This document shows positions 34,196-47,389 of a stretch of 64,000 bases of DNA, in pieces. The position numbers and the translations under genes are program-made. The stretch spans positions 132,356,441-132,420,440 of the forward strand of contig OZ026612.1 in the NCBI GenBank assembly GCA_964020975.1, given 5' to 3'. The DNA is from Hermodice carunculata (lineage: Eukaryota > Annelida > Polychaeta > Eunicida > Amphinomidae). The stretch's first letter is position 1; each line of letters begins with the position of its first letter. Under the pieces are notes generated by a model. It searched no databases, had not been told where the DNA came from, and worked only from the letters and a program-made list of their open reading frames with translations.

Positions 34196-35162
34196 AGGAC
34201 ATTAAGCTAAATGATGGTGATCTATTAATCGTGGATACTTTGCCTCCATCAGCAGGACATTAAGTTTAAAGATAGTGATGTGCTAATGGAAGATACTTTG
34301 CCTCCATCAGCAGGACATTCAGTTCAGAGATAGTGATGTGCTAATGGAAGATACTTTGCCTCCATCAGCAGGACATTAAGTTTAGAGATAGTGATGTGCT
34401 AATGGAAGATACTTTGCCTCCATCAGCACCAGTGGCCATATTCACAAAGGATTTTAATCCAATAAGAAATTTAGGATCAAAATTAAAATCAACTTGGTTT
34501 GATCCCACATCCCTTAATCCTGGGGTCACATGAACAAGTTTCGTGTGAACCAATCTCTTTGATGGCTATATTGTACAAAGCATATGATTAAGATTTCACG
34601 ATTATGACTATATCTTAACTTGATCCAGATTTTGATCCAGCTTAAAAGATAAAGTACTGGATTAAACTAAGATTAATTTCATCAAAAGAAAATGTTGAAA
34701 ACAGAGTTAGTATTGCAGCCCAGAATGCAGATTTATTCCTGGAAATGTTTATTTATATATTAGGCCAAGGATTAAACAGTTCAGGGCCAAGAGTGTACCA
34801 ATCTAACTTTATTTAAGGATCAAAGTCCGGATCAGATCGAATTCTTTTTTAATACAGCTACAGGACATTAAGCTTAGAGGTAGTGATGTGCAAATATAAG
34901 ATACTTTGCCTCCATCAGCAGGACATTAACCTTAGTGATAGTGATGTGTTAATAGAGGACAGTTTGCCTCCATCAACAGGACATTAAGCTTAGTGATAGT
35001 GATGTGTTAATAGAGGACAGTTTGCCTCCATCAACAGGACATTAAGCTTAGTGATAGTGATGTGTTAATAGAGGACAGTTTGCCTCCATCAACAGGACAT
35101 TAAGCTTAGTGATAGTGATGTGTTAACAGAGGACAGTTTGCTTCCATCAGCAGGACATCAGG
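34196..35162. repeat. 58-bp minisatellite interrupted by a MITE
   Basis: Units carry GCAGGACATTAAGTTTAGAG, ATAGTGATGTGYTAATRGA and CTTTGCCTCCATCA. About four units lie left (34196-34438) and about five right (34861-35162) of a 420-bp insertion. The two halves differ: left units have TGGAAGATACTTTG, right units mostly TAGAGGACAGTTTG, so at least the right block expanded after the split. Confidence 0.9.
34440..34858. mobile_element. GATCC-rich palindromic MITE, copy 2, inside minisatellite
   Basis: The left end AGTGGCCATATTCACAAAGG and the right part GGATCAGATCGAATTC...AATACAGCTA are loosely inverted. Inside, GGATCAAAATTAAAATC, TTGATCCAGATTTTGATCC and GGATCAAAGTCCGGATCAG recur in both orientations. 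It belongs with 23657-24101. The minisatellite resumes directly at its right border. Confidence 0.65.
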
Positions 35163-35229
35163 TTTTTGCTATGGAAGTAGGTCACCAGACTCACCAAATA
35201 GTAGTATAAGACCACAGTGTGTCAGTATC

Positions 35230-35265
<36 letters not shown>

Positions 35266-38200
35266 ACAGCAACCCAGAATTGTTGACCTATCTACAACCT
35301 CAGCTTTATTCAATGCCCAAAAGGATAGTTGAAATGTCTCTTCAGTTAAGCGGTAATTCCTGACTTTTGAGTCAGAGTGCCAGCTTTCAGGGTCTTTATC
35401 AGACATGTGTTATATCCAAATTGAAATAAACAGGGATTCTTTCAAGGAATTTTATGAACATGGTAGTTCCTGTTCACGTGGTTTCTGACTAGGTAAAGGT
35501 TGTAGAGGAGTTGGCTGCACTGGTGACTGTCATGAATTTGGAGTCATGTAACTCTATCTATGGATTAAGTCTCAAGTCCTCCTGGCAGCGAAACTAAAAT
35601 GAGCAGCAAATTAAAGGCAGAAACTGTGACTAAATGATATCAAAGGAGTTCCTATTTTCATCGGAACTGATCGCATCACCAGGACATGTACAGGGCTCTG
35701 ATTACAGACAGCTTGAATTTAGGCCTCAACTTTCTTATAAAATAAAAATGTAATGTCTGATTGATTTTGATCAATGTGTTCTGTAAGTAGGCGGTCAGTT
35801 AATATTAGGACTATAAAAAGATATGTGAAGAGTCTATAATTAGTTCCAAAATCACTTTGGTAGGAAAGGCGTACCCTCTACAACCATTAAAAAGCAATCT
35901 AAGCGTCATTTCACCATACAAAACAGCCAAGCCTATGTAGTCACTCTCAAGATAGTTGTGCTTAAATTATTCCATATTTACTGATTTAAACTGGTTTGAA
36001 AATTTTCATTTTCAAATGAATTTTTTTCTACACATTCCTAAGCTTGAAGCCTGGTTATTTATGGAATAATGGTGTCTTGGCAGATACATCATTGAACAAA
36101 CTACTGACAGCACCAACAGCCAAGATGTTGTGAACGGTTCAGATGTTGCTGCATCTCATAGGTTTGTTGCAAGGTGTCAGATTTCAGCATTAAAACAAAT
36201 TGGAAACAGCAGTCATAGTTCCTGACCATCTACAGCAATTATAGAAAGAATCCTTGGCTAATTTGAACAAAGAACAACAAGAACTGTGAAGTGTTAACCA
36301 ACCATGCAGATGTGTTTTCAAAATAAGATGTGGACACAGGCTGCTTTGCAAAAATACAGCATCATACTCCTGCTAGTAACACAGCTTCTGTAACCAGTAG
36401 ATGTGCACAGCGTACTCCACTTTGATTTTAGGATGAAGAGGAAGGCATCTACAGATGATGTTGGCCAACAGCCCCAGTGTTGGTTCTGTGCTGCATTGAT
36501 TATCATGAGTTAAACAACAACCCTGGAAACGATGCATATCCTCTAAGATTGAACAACTAGCTGGAAAGTATCATTCAGCCTTTTACACATGAGGGGACGC
36601 CCAGAACCCTAACATCACCTGTGGTGCAGCAGTGCAGGGAGTGCAGTTGTGGTACAGCCAGACTATCCCAACTTGCCGTCTCGGCAATGACATTTCCAAT
36701 AAAAAATTACTCAATTTCATTTAACAAGAACAAGCATGAAAGCAATATATTGGAATTTGCCTCAGGATGGGCCACATCTTGTAGTGTTTCAAAATTCTAG
36801 CATTCACAGAAACAGCTATGGCCCAGGCCTAGAGTCTATAAAAGTCTGAACAAACAGTCAATTTTCCCATCTGTGTGGTCTGTGGATCATTAAATATAAG
36901 TTTGCATTTATGAATAGCTTTCAATATCAGAACCCCTACCCGGCAGTAAACTTGCAACCCTTGGTCTTTATGTAAATTTACGTTTCTGTATACATCGTCA
37001 TCAGTACACTTGTGTATGGTATCCTTTATGTCAGATCATATCCATTACATAACAATGGGAAATATTTTTTTGTGACTGACTTATTATCAGGTTCCATATT
37101 AGTGATAAAGGTACAATATGAGATGGAATTTTTTATACCCGATTATTGGGTGCTGGCTGTGAACTATCACAAACAGTGGCACCTGACTGAAAAGATGGAA
37201 GATCAGCCACCCACTGGTCTTGGCAGCTGCGTACATGAGGCATGAATGTGGTAGCTATCCAAACAAGTGTTATCTGCTTGTGGGATTAATCACCTTGTAC
37301 CTTTCAGCAGTAATTGGATATATGCATTACAGTGGCCAGCTAACTCAACCAGTTATAGACTGTTCAACCCTAAACGTGGGTATGAAACAAGATTAGTCCT
37401 TGTTTGTTAATGTTTTTCACCCATTTTTTTCATCAATCAAACTAAAATGGTCAAACTCACGGAAGTTTTGTTAGAATATGTTCCTTTGCAAAAACATCCA
37501 AGACCTCCATTGTCTCTGTGACATTTTATTGATTATTATGTGATACACAGTGACAGTTGTAGAATTATTATACCTATATTTTGATGTAATGAAAGCGATG
37601 GAATCACAATCATACTGATCATTGATTTGTAAATACTGTAAAAAAAATGATTTACTGTTCCTGGTTTTATGGGTAGTTGGCCAGTCCCATGAGTCCTTCC
37701 ATTGTCCAACAATGGGAAAGCATTACTTTTTTTTTGTCAAACCTATCCTAAACATTGACAAATCAAAGTCACTTTCCACAAGGTGTTCACCACATAGGTT
37801 AGATTGATCATAGGTTCAGAGTGCCTTGCCACTTGGCCCTGTAAATCTGACTGCACAGGTCCATGCTCTCCATAATTTCAGGTCTTTGGAAGGAATGTAA
37901 ACAAGCTGTAAAACTTGTGATGCTACAATTAACAGCAACACACTTACCCATCCTGGGTAGGAACAGGGCATAAAATGAACACATACATTTACTTTTAATC
38001 CTGTTGATGAAGGGTGAATAAAATAGGTTTAAACCAAGTGACACTTGACAGCCATAGCTTGCAAGCATATATGCATGGTCGGAGTCTTCCCTGTCAGCAA
38101 GTTGTGTTACGTTTGTGATGTCATTAGCCTTTCGCGCCTTGTGGGTCTCAGAAATGAGCAGAAAGTGACTATTGAAGGCACAGTAAGTTTTTACAATAAG

Positions 38201-39753
38201 AATGTGAATGAAAGTATTATTTTCACATCCAATTTTTTTTAAAGTTCACCCTATGGTGAAAACAACCCATGAGTAACCTATGTATCAAATTTAAACATGG
38301 TCGATCAATAGGGCGCTCAAAGTTCTGTGCTTGAGCAAAAAGCACTGATTGTCAGTGAGCTTGGTGTGATCTCATGATGAGACCAGCCGGCTGGAGATGT
38401 GTATTCAACATATTACTCAGCTTATCTTAATTGGTTCCCCTCACCCCCCATCCCCCCCAGTACACACAATTGACACCTCTGGATCACCCATCTGCTGGTG
38501 AGCAGTAGCTGTGTTTTGGGCCTCTGGGGTATCAATCAACCAGGTGTGTGTATCTGTGTTGTGTCATACATTGCATTGATGTAATAGCTACTGCAACTGT
38601 CATGAAAAGACAGTACTTGATTGCTGCTTTAATTGCCTCCAAAGCATACCCAAGCTGCATATTTTGTCTACTCCATTGGGGTCTGCCCTTCTTTGACAAG
38701 GTCATTGTTTTAGCAATGGAAAAGTGGCTCAGTTTTTAATTGGCTGAGTATGGTTACAACAGTAACAGGCTTCAGTACACTAGGGACCAGAGGCTTCAAC
38801 TGGTCTAGTCGATAATGATGAACTTACTGATTGGTGTCTCAGTCTAAGAAGAGGGTCACATTATAGTTGTGTTTCAATTGCTTTAAATATAATCTGGTCA
38901 AATAAGGGCAGACCAAGCTAGTAACACAAAGCCTGGTCTGCTGTGCAGGCAACTGCTTTACAAACTCCATAAAAAAGCACCAGTTTTGTTAATTTTCAGC
39001 TCATAATTAATATCTAATAATCTTTCCTCACAATAATCATGGTATGCTTAACAGTGGGTAGGGAGTACATGTATATAAGAGATGAGTATTTTATTCTATA
39101 TCAAAATCTGTCTCTGATGTGGGGATTTATTGGGACACTTCTAAATCATGCAGGTTATTCTTAAGCATGTTTGTGGACTTATCCTGTGATGCATAAAGCC
39201 AGGATAAGATCAACAATATGCATAATTAATATCATGTGTATGGATGAATTTATGCCTTGATGATAATGTGTGTGTGTAAATGTCCAATGTACATGTCTTT
39301 TTGTAAATGTATGAAAACACAAGTAAATAAAGACCGATGTTTATGCCCACATAAATATTACAGATATAGCATATATAGATATAACTTTTATCTTCCTTAC
39401 CTTTCGCTAACCAGTTCTTGCATTTGTTCACTTAGTTTACATGTGAAACAAATGGATGCTCCTTGGGGCTGCCTTTGAGTTTCTCAGAGGAAGTGGGCGG
39501 CCATGGGCAGCGGTGGGTGATGCTTGGCAGTGAGAAAGCAGATCCCTGACCAGCCTGTAAGCTTTGGTAGTGTTCTGCAGCAGTGGTCAGCGATCCGTAG
39601 TGACCATCCCCCATTGCTGCCCATCACCACAAACCACCACAAATTGCTGTCATCCATTACCAAAATGTGCCATACGCCACCAAATGGTGTTCCTAGTGCA
39701 TGATGTGTGCTTTCTATGAATCTGGGAAGGTGTAAGACTTTTGCAAGTTCCCC
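35163..39753. other. 4.6 kb with no recognised gene
   Basis: Holds an A-run at 35235-35263, a C-rich tract at about 38440-38460 and a small hairpin GCAGACCAAGC...GCCTGGTCTGC at 38908-38941. The 72-codon minus-strand frame at 35191-35406 runs into the poly-A/T tract and has no motif. No exon or repeat family is convincing. Confidence 0.5.
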
Positions 39754-40010
39754 CCTCAGCATTTCTCGGCAAAAATGCTGAGAAATGCGGAGGTACTTTG
39801 CTCCCTTGTATTTTCCTCCCTGTTATCGGCAAAAATGCCAAGAAGCACCGAGGTACCTTTCACCCTAATCCTTACCTCAGTGTTTCTCGGCATTTTCACC
39901 GAGAAATGCGGTACGTGGTATTGTCCAGCATGAAGTATCTGGGCGTTCCTCGGCACTTTCACCCAGAAATGCCTGGGTATGGCTTGGAGACCTGAATACC
40001 TTGGCATTTT
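39754..40010. repeat. Tandem array of ~60 bp hairpin units
   Basis: Four to five units, each containing a self-complementary core such as CCTCAGCATTTCTC...GAGAAATGCGGAGG, TCGGCAAAAATGCC, GTTTCTCGGCATTTTCACCG and TTCCTCGGCACTTTCACC, separated by AGGTAC-type spacers. Cores start near 39755, 39818, 39881, 39941 and 39999. Each unit can fold on its own and adjacent units can also pair. It resembles no named family that I know. Confidence 0.8.
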
Positions 40011-42429
40011 CCAAGATTTTAGGAAGATATTAACGAGAAGTATTGGTTGGCATTCTTTAGTGATGCAAAACAAGACAGACTCCATTTATTTATTGTAGAA
40101 CATGAATGATTCTACTTTACTATTAATGAGAATCACTGATACTGCTAGTGAGTGACATTTTAACCAAGTCAAACAATATGAGAGATGCAAACCCTTCATT
40201 CAGATGCATACAGTAACATTTCATACTCCCAGGATTAAAATGTAAATGAGGTAAAACCCTAAATTGAGGGGGGGGGGTCATTTAGCCATCTTCATTGAAG
40301 TGGGCTGCAATGCCAGTGCGAGCATGAAAATGGCAGAGTGCACTGGTGCATGGATTATCAGGCATTCAACAATGTCACAGTCAAGGAAGCTTACCCTTTG
40401 CCTTTGTCAGAAGATTGTTTGGGCACTGGGGGGGGATCCATTTTTCCTCTTTGGACATGGCTAGTTGATACTGGCAGATTCCCATCAAAGTTGTGATTAG
40501 AACAAAACTGCATTTCTAACTAAATAGGAACTATTTGAACATCTTAGAATGGCATTTGGTTTATGTAATGCTCTCGCAACTGTTATGACAGTGATGAATC
40601 TTGTGCTGGGGGTATTGGCCTAGTCAAGCCTTCTAACCTTTCTTGATGATATCCTGGTGCTTGGAAGTTCCTTTCAGAGTCATTCTGATAATTTTACAAA
40701 GGGTTTGAGAGGTTTCAAACCAATTAAATCGGCTGAAGCCACAATAGTGATCATTATTCCAATGAGAAGTCAATTTTTTGTGAAAGATGGTTTCAAAAGA
40801 GCATGTGAGGGTTGATTCAGATGAGGTGAAGGCTGTAATCACCTGGCCAAAGCCTCATAGCACAAAAGAAGTAGATTCAGTCTTGCACTTTGTGAATTAC
40901 CACTGGAATCATATTCCAGAGTTTGCAGAGGTAGCCAACTGTCTGCAGGAGTTGACAGTTCCCAAGTATCAGTTTGTGTGGGAGGAAAAACACAAGACGG
41001 TATTTCACCAACGTAGGCCTGCCCTAATGGAGGCTCCAATTTTAAATTTTCCTTAGAAGGATGGTCAATTTTACCTGGACTGTGATGCCTCAGGCTCCGC
41101 CATTGGACTTGAGTTGAGTCAGTTATAGGATTGAAAATTGCAGGTGATAGAATATGGTAGCTTGTCTTTCACAGCTGCACAGAGGAAGTATTGTATGACC
41201 AGGAAAGAGTTGTTGGCAGTCATAAGTTTTACTAGGCAGTATCAACATTAGTTGTTAGGCAGGAGGTATGTGGTTAGGATTGATCATGCAAGGCTGGCAT
41301 GTATGAGGTTTAAGTGCATTGAGGGGGAGCTGATTGGAGGAATTGAGCCAATATTTGGAGATCTTTGATAGAGAAGGCAAGAAACACCAGAATGCTGATG
41401 GGCTGTCATTAATTCCAGATCATGAGATTTTCTGCAATTGCTACAGTGCTGGTGCAAATTTAGAACAACTTCCAAGGGGGGGGGGGGTGATATTGTAGTC
41501 AGGTGCAAACTGTCTGCAAGCAAGTCCAGTTAAGAAAGTGGGTCAGATGATGAAAATCAACATTGTGCCTCATCTTCAGGAGATCTGGATAGTGGGAACT
41601 AGTTCTTAGGTTATTCATTGTAAGAGTTGCATCAGCCAGAGCTGGAACACCCTGATATCAAAAGAGCAATGACATGGCTAGAAAGGGATATAGTTACAAC
41701 AGAGGATTTGCTTCATCTACAGAGTCCAGCCATCAGACATATGTGGTCTTGAAGGTCAAAACTCCATCTACAGCAAGGAGTCCTATACTACTGATGGGAG
41801 GATGCTGTGCAGAGGAAATGTCTGATGGTGCCTAAGTCCCTGTGAGATCAGGTGTTGAAGCAGTGCTATGTCAGGCTTGCTGGACATCTTGATCAGGCTC
41901 AGACCCTTGAACTTCTCAGAAGGAGTCCCTTCTGCCATCATATGGCCCAGGATTCCAAACTCTATGTGGAGTTCCGTGCAACATGCAACATGCAGCATTA
42001 ACAAGAAAGCTAGAAAGTGGCCAGGAGCATGTTTTGTAAAATATCATGCTGGAGCACCGATGGAGTATGTACATGTAGATATACTCCGTCCCTTCACTCC
42101 TAGTTCCACAGGTAATGCTTTCGTATTTGTGTTGGTTGATCAATTCATCAAATGGTTTGAGTGATATGCTTTTCCCAATCAATTAGCAGAAACTATAGTA
42201 AAGAAAGCAGTGAATGAGTTTGTTGCAAGGTTTGGTTGCCAGCTTAATCTATATGTGGATCAAAAAAAGAATGTGGGCGGGAAGCTGGCGAGAGCTATCA
42301 ATGGAAATCACAAAGACCAGACCCACCCCATATCAACCTTGTAAAAACGGGCAGGTAGAACACTACAATCTGCTTCTGATGCAGATGATTTGGTGCTGTT
42401 TTCAGGATTTGAACAAGAACTGGAATAAA

Positions 42430-45039
42430 TCTGATCCAAAGCTCACTGGATAGAGCTGGCCAAGAAAAAAAATTGTGGTCTGGAAAAAAAAAGGGAACAA
42501 CAAATCTAATCACACAAAAATTGTAGATCTAACTTTACTTTTACATGGAGCAATGCAGTTTTACCAAACTTTAAACTAAAGTGCAGATTCAAATATTGTA
42601 GATATTGAAAGTAGGTATTTATTGGATTGAAATATACCAAAGTTAAGTGATGATGAAAAAAGGAGCTTGTGAGGGCTATCTGACTGAAGCAGAATGTAAA
42701 ACAGTTCTTGATTCCATGAAAAATGGAAAAAGCCCAGGTACAGATGGCATCCCGCCTGAGTTCTATTTCTATTTTTGGACAGAAATTAAAGATTTAGTAA
42801 TTAATATACTGAATTGTTGAAATGATACAGGGAAGTTATCTATAGACCAGCACAGAGGGTTCATAACCCTTATTCCTAAAAAGGATCAACAAAGAACTCG
42901 CTTAAAAAACTGGCAACAAATATCTCAGTTAAATACTGATTATAAAATTGCTTCTAAAACTTATTGCTAGGTGAATGCAAAAATTTTTACATAAATAAAT
43001 AAATGATCAGCATGGTTATGAAATAAATAGGTTCATTGGCAAAAATATTAGATTGATTGGCAACATTCTAAAATTATCTCAAATACAAAACGTCCCTGGG
43101 TTTTGTAAGGTATTGGACATTTTCAATTTTGGACCAGATTTTAAAACAGTTGATCTCTGTTTAATTTGAAGATGTGTCAAGTTATGTTATCAATAATGGT
43201 TTTACTTGCAAATTTTTCAAACTATCAAGAGGAGTAAGGCAGGGATGTTCAATAGCACTGTTTTTGTTCATTTATACTTTATTTGCACAACTTGTTGCTA
43301 TCTCTATAAGGAATAACGATAGTATTAAAGGTTATAATATAAGTGAGGAGGAGATCAAAATTTCACAGCTGACGACACAACATGCTTATACTCTGATATA
43401 AGTTTAGCAAAACACTTATTTAATGTACTTAAAGATTTTGAAAAATGTTGAGGATTAAAGTGTAACCAAGATAAAACCATTGCCAGATGGATTGGTGATT
43501 GTTAGTACAATCCAGATGGCAATTTACCTGTGCTTTGGATTGGAAATCATTTCAAGGTGTTGGGAATTATATTCTATGAAGACATGAGAAATGATGAAAG
43601 CTAATTTAGATCCTTTTTTTTCTCTCGTAACTTTTTGAGAAATCTGAAAGTTTGTCAAAAATGTTGTGATAGAGTCCTTTGCTATTTTGAAATCTAATTA
43701 ATGCCTGTTCTCTAATTCGTGTTGAGGAATTATTCATAAAGGAAGTGCAAAAGTGTATCCTCAACTTTACATGGGGTAGTGATATAACAAAGGTAAAATC
43801 CTCAGTCATGTATGGAGCCATATGTAAGGACGATTTGAAACTTCTCCACCTTAAGTCTCAAATCACAGCACTTCTTTTAAATTGATTAAAAGATTACTTA
43901 GCAAGAGAAATTCCAAGGGGAAAATAACTTTTCAGAAATTTATTAATCCCATGAAAGCAGACGATTTATTTTTCAGCAGATACTTTGATACAACTCAACT
44001 TCCAATGAAGATCTGATCAATATATGGAAAAAAATTCAATCTAAGCACTCCCTATGTACAGGGACTGATATTATGAACGAGATGTTATGGTATGATAATC
44101 TTATTACCACTGAAAGAAAACCTGTATTTCTTAAGCATTGGTATGAGAATGGAGTTAAATTTGTACAAGATATTGCAGATAACAATGGTGTTTTTATATC
44201 TATAGATGATCTGACAACTAAAAACAATATTTCAACGAACTTTCTTGAATATCACTCTATAAGATCTGATATACAAGGGCACGGGAAGCAACAAATATTT
44301 AATGACCACATAATGATTCTAGAAGTAATACTGGTCATATTCGTGAAAGGAGTTAGTCAAAATATTTCACAGTTATCTTGTAAATTTATGTACTGGTATC
44401 TCATTTATTCACAGTTTCTAGAAACTCCGGTGTTTGAAATGAAATTGGTCTGAAGCCTTTAATGTACTACATACAGATTACATCAATATTTTTTAAACTG
44501 GCATTTTTTGTACTATGGAAACCAAATTGCAAACTTTTCAGTTCTCTCAGTTACACAGATTTGTAACACATAAATCCAAATTTTGGAAATTGCACCTTGT
44601 CGAGTTGGAGGCATGGAACTTCTGTGCATCTAAAGATACCTTATTACATAGATTTACAGAATGTCCTCAGCTAAGTGTATTTTGGAGAGATTTTCAAGAA
44701 TGGTAGAATGGAATACATGCAAATGAAAATATGAATATATCATCCATCATATAATGTTTGGTTTGTATATTGCAAAGAAATTATATGCCGTAAATAATTC
44801 TATTTTACAGGCAAAATATTTTTTGGAGACACAGATTTGGTATTCACAATCAAAAGAAGAATTATTTATGAAACACTGGGAATGCACTATACAGTTCTTG
44901 TCATAGAAGTGCTTGAACAGATGATGTCATGCAATTGTGTGTATCATAGTCATTTTAAACTCTTGTTGTCGTGTTATGAACAATACTGTACTCTGTATAT
45001 GTATACATGAAAAGCAAAATAAAGACTATTTAAAAAAAG
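42430..45039 (+). mobile_element. 5'-truncated L1/Tx1-like LINE nested in the gypsy fossil
   Basis: ORF2 remnants run in order on plus: an SMKNGKSPGTDG block (about 42712-42745), LIPKKDQQRTRLKNW (about 42870), SRGVRQGCS (43213-43250), the catalytic region FTADDTT in a shifted frame (43363-43384), NQDKT, and a carboxy region with a Cys/His cluster ending HRFTECPQLSVFWRDF (about 44640-44695). These match L1/Tx1-clade LINEs. The endonuclease is absent. The element ends with AATAAAGACTATTTAAAAAAA, and ACTGGAATAAA occurs exactly at 42419-42429 and 45040-45050 as target-site duplication. Several frameshifts and stops are present, and the canonical ADD has a T in place of the usual aromatic-A context. 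Confidence 0.85.
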
Positions 45040-46602
45040 ACTGGAATAAACACCTGCCCCAACTGACTACTGCCATTCGGTCCATGCCAAATCGCAGTGC
45101 TGGTTTCTCAGCCAATTTAGTGATGCTGGATAGAGAAGTGTTCTTCCCCAGAGACTTGACATTCAGGTTAGTTGACACGGATGAAGAGAAGGAGCCTCCA
45201 CAGTATGCATGGCAACTGCAGGAGATACTTTCTACCACAGGAGATGGCTCACAAGCAGCTGAAAGTGGCCTAGGAAAGGCAGAATAAGGCCAGCTTTATT
45301 TCATCATTTGCTTTGCGAAATCGCAGACCCTAATATTCTGCAAATTAAAAACAAATATAATTGTAAGATTGTACTTTTTTTTTTATTTCTTCCAGTCATA
45401 CTGATTCCCATAGTGATGGTGTTAACAGGACATCGCAAAAAAAGAGAAAGGAAGAAAAAAAAACAAGGAAAACACTGATTTCAGCATTGTGCACCACCAT
45501 CCAAGAGAAAGATGCACCAAAATAAATAGCGTGCCAAAGAATGATCACTTCATAGCGTGGTTTAGGGTATTATGCTCAATGGCAATCAATACCTTGGTGC
45601 GATGTGCTTTAGGTGCCTTTCCCTTTTGCCCTTGACATGCTTGACACGCAACTCTCATGTCTTCTCTTCCTCTCTGTGCATGGCCGACAGTGTGTGACGG
45701 GCAATGTGGACCATGTTAATTACAAAACATGGAGCAAACCTTGAAACAAAAAATTATTGTGTATAAAGACAATTAAGTAATGGGTGACATCGTGCGAGGA
45801 TGTCACCGATTATTTCATTGCCTTCTATAAACGACATTTTTTTTCTTTGATTTTATTTGCCAATATGAAACACAAGGTAAGAAGGTTAATCATATAAAAA
45901 GTACAAATAAAGATACAGTACATAAATCATTGGTGTAAATAAAATGTTACGCTAAAATACAAAGTAGCACTAAAAGAATGTCTATTATATTCCCCAGGAT
46001 AACCCAATAGAGTCTGGGTGACTTATTTCCATTGGGGTCCTGGGAACAGTGAATGGAATGATAATTTTGAGAGGATGAGAGATGATACACAACAAATGTT
46101 ATAAAATTATAAATATAACTAAGTAAAATACATAATTACTCTTAGTATTTTGTAAATTAAAGCAAATAATTAAAAAATATATAGATATCTCAGATATAAG
46201 TATGTATATATTCATATTATGAATGGTGTTGTGGAGCTGCATGAAGACTGATGTAGTGAAGTCAGAGTCGATGTGTTGACTTCAACTTCCAAAACTTTAA
46301 ATCAACCACAACTAAACACACACGGAGTTTTTGTTCCATCTCGCTTAGCGATACAAGGTTGTTAAGTGAGAGGAATGCCATTTAACCAATAAATTTACAA
46401 GTTAGCCCAAACATATCCCAGCATGCAATACATACTCTTAAACCAGACAGAAGCTGTTCCCACGATGCACCAAATAATCTTGAACCAAATAACTTTCAGG
46501 TGTCAAATTAACTGTTCATGTCAATCTAAATGCCAAACATAATAAAAGGGGTGGGGTTTCCACATATGAAGAATAAACATTTGTGTACTGGTCACTAACT
46601 AC

Positions 46603-46655
46603 AGTAGCCAACCAGGCACTGGCTAGTGGTTACTAGCCATGCCTGGTCAGCTACT
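46603..46655. other. 53-bp hairpin
   Basis: Arms AGTAGCCAACCAGGCACTGG...CTAGT and ACTAGCCATGCCTGGTCAGC...TACT pair over ~24 bases with few mismatches around a GGTT loop. TACAGTAG on the left and CTACTACTG at about 46780 suggest it is the left part of a ~190 bp pogo-like MITE. Confidence 0.6.
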
Positions 46656-47137
46656 ATAAGCAATGAATAATTAGCCCCAGTAAAACAATGAAAGTTTATC
46701 CTAAACATGGGGATGCCATGCAGGAGGTTACCAGCCAGTTTGACAAACTGCAATAACCCTTGCCTGGTATGGCAAACTACTACTGGTGTGTATGACACCT
46801 CTTAAACCCAACATTGACATAGCTGTCACCCCTTTGTTCCAATATTATTTATAATTTATTTTTATGTTTTCTAATAACTTACTTATCTCTTATTTTGAAA
46901 TAAATATAAACAAGCAATCAAACTTTGACTAGAAATATACCACAAAAGTAAAACAGTGAAATATGATCGTTGACTTGAATGCATTTTACACATCCAGTCT
47001 TATGGTGTGACTCTAAGTTAAAGATTGCAACTCTACAACAATAGTTTGTGTGTTGATCAGGAAAAATAATATAAGATTCTAGAGGCATGTGCATACATTT
47101 ACATGATTTAGCAAACATGATATACGAAAGGTTTTAC

Positions 47138-47389
47138 CTTGTCTGTTGCTGCTTTTTCCAGTAAAAACTTCTTGACTGCTGTTTTAATAATCTGATAACT
47201 GTTGCAAGTGTTCACACTTTCTAGTACAGAATTCAATTCCTGTATTTCTGTGAAATACAAAGGGGTCTTTGCAGGGCAAGTTACTTCGGGAACATAGAAA
47301 TTTGTTGAACTATTTTGGGCATTATACCTATATTGATGTTGACCTTCATTAAAATATTCAGACAAATATTGTGGGCCTGTGCATTTCGT
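47138..47389 (-). CDS. Candidate exon inside the unclassified insert
   Basis: A minus-strand frame is open from 47389 to 47138 and ends at GACAAG|GTAAAACC, a fair splice donor. The peptide contains CTGPQYLSEYFNEGQ, FYVPEVTCPAKTPLYF and ends AVKKFLLEKAATDK; its composition is clearly protein-like. An in-frame stop lies just upstream at 47390-47392. It is likely part of the inserted element's own gene. I do not recognise the family. Confidence 0.35.

Noticed and set aside
35191-35406. 72-codon minus-strand frame with a Phe run
   Set aside because: Half of it is a poly-A/T tract and the rest has no recognisable motif or splice site.
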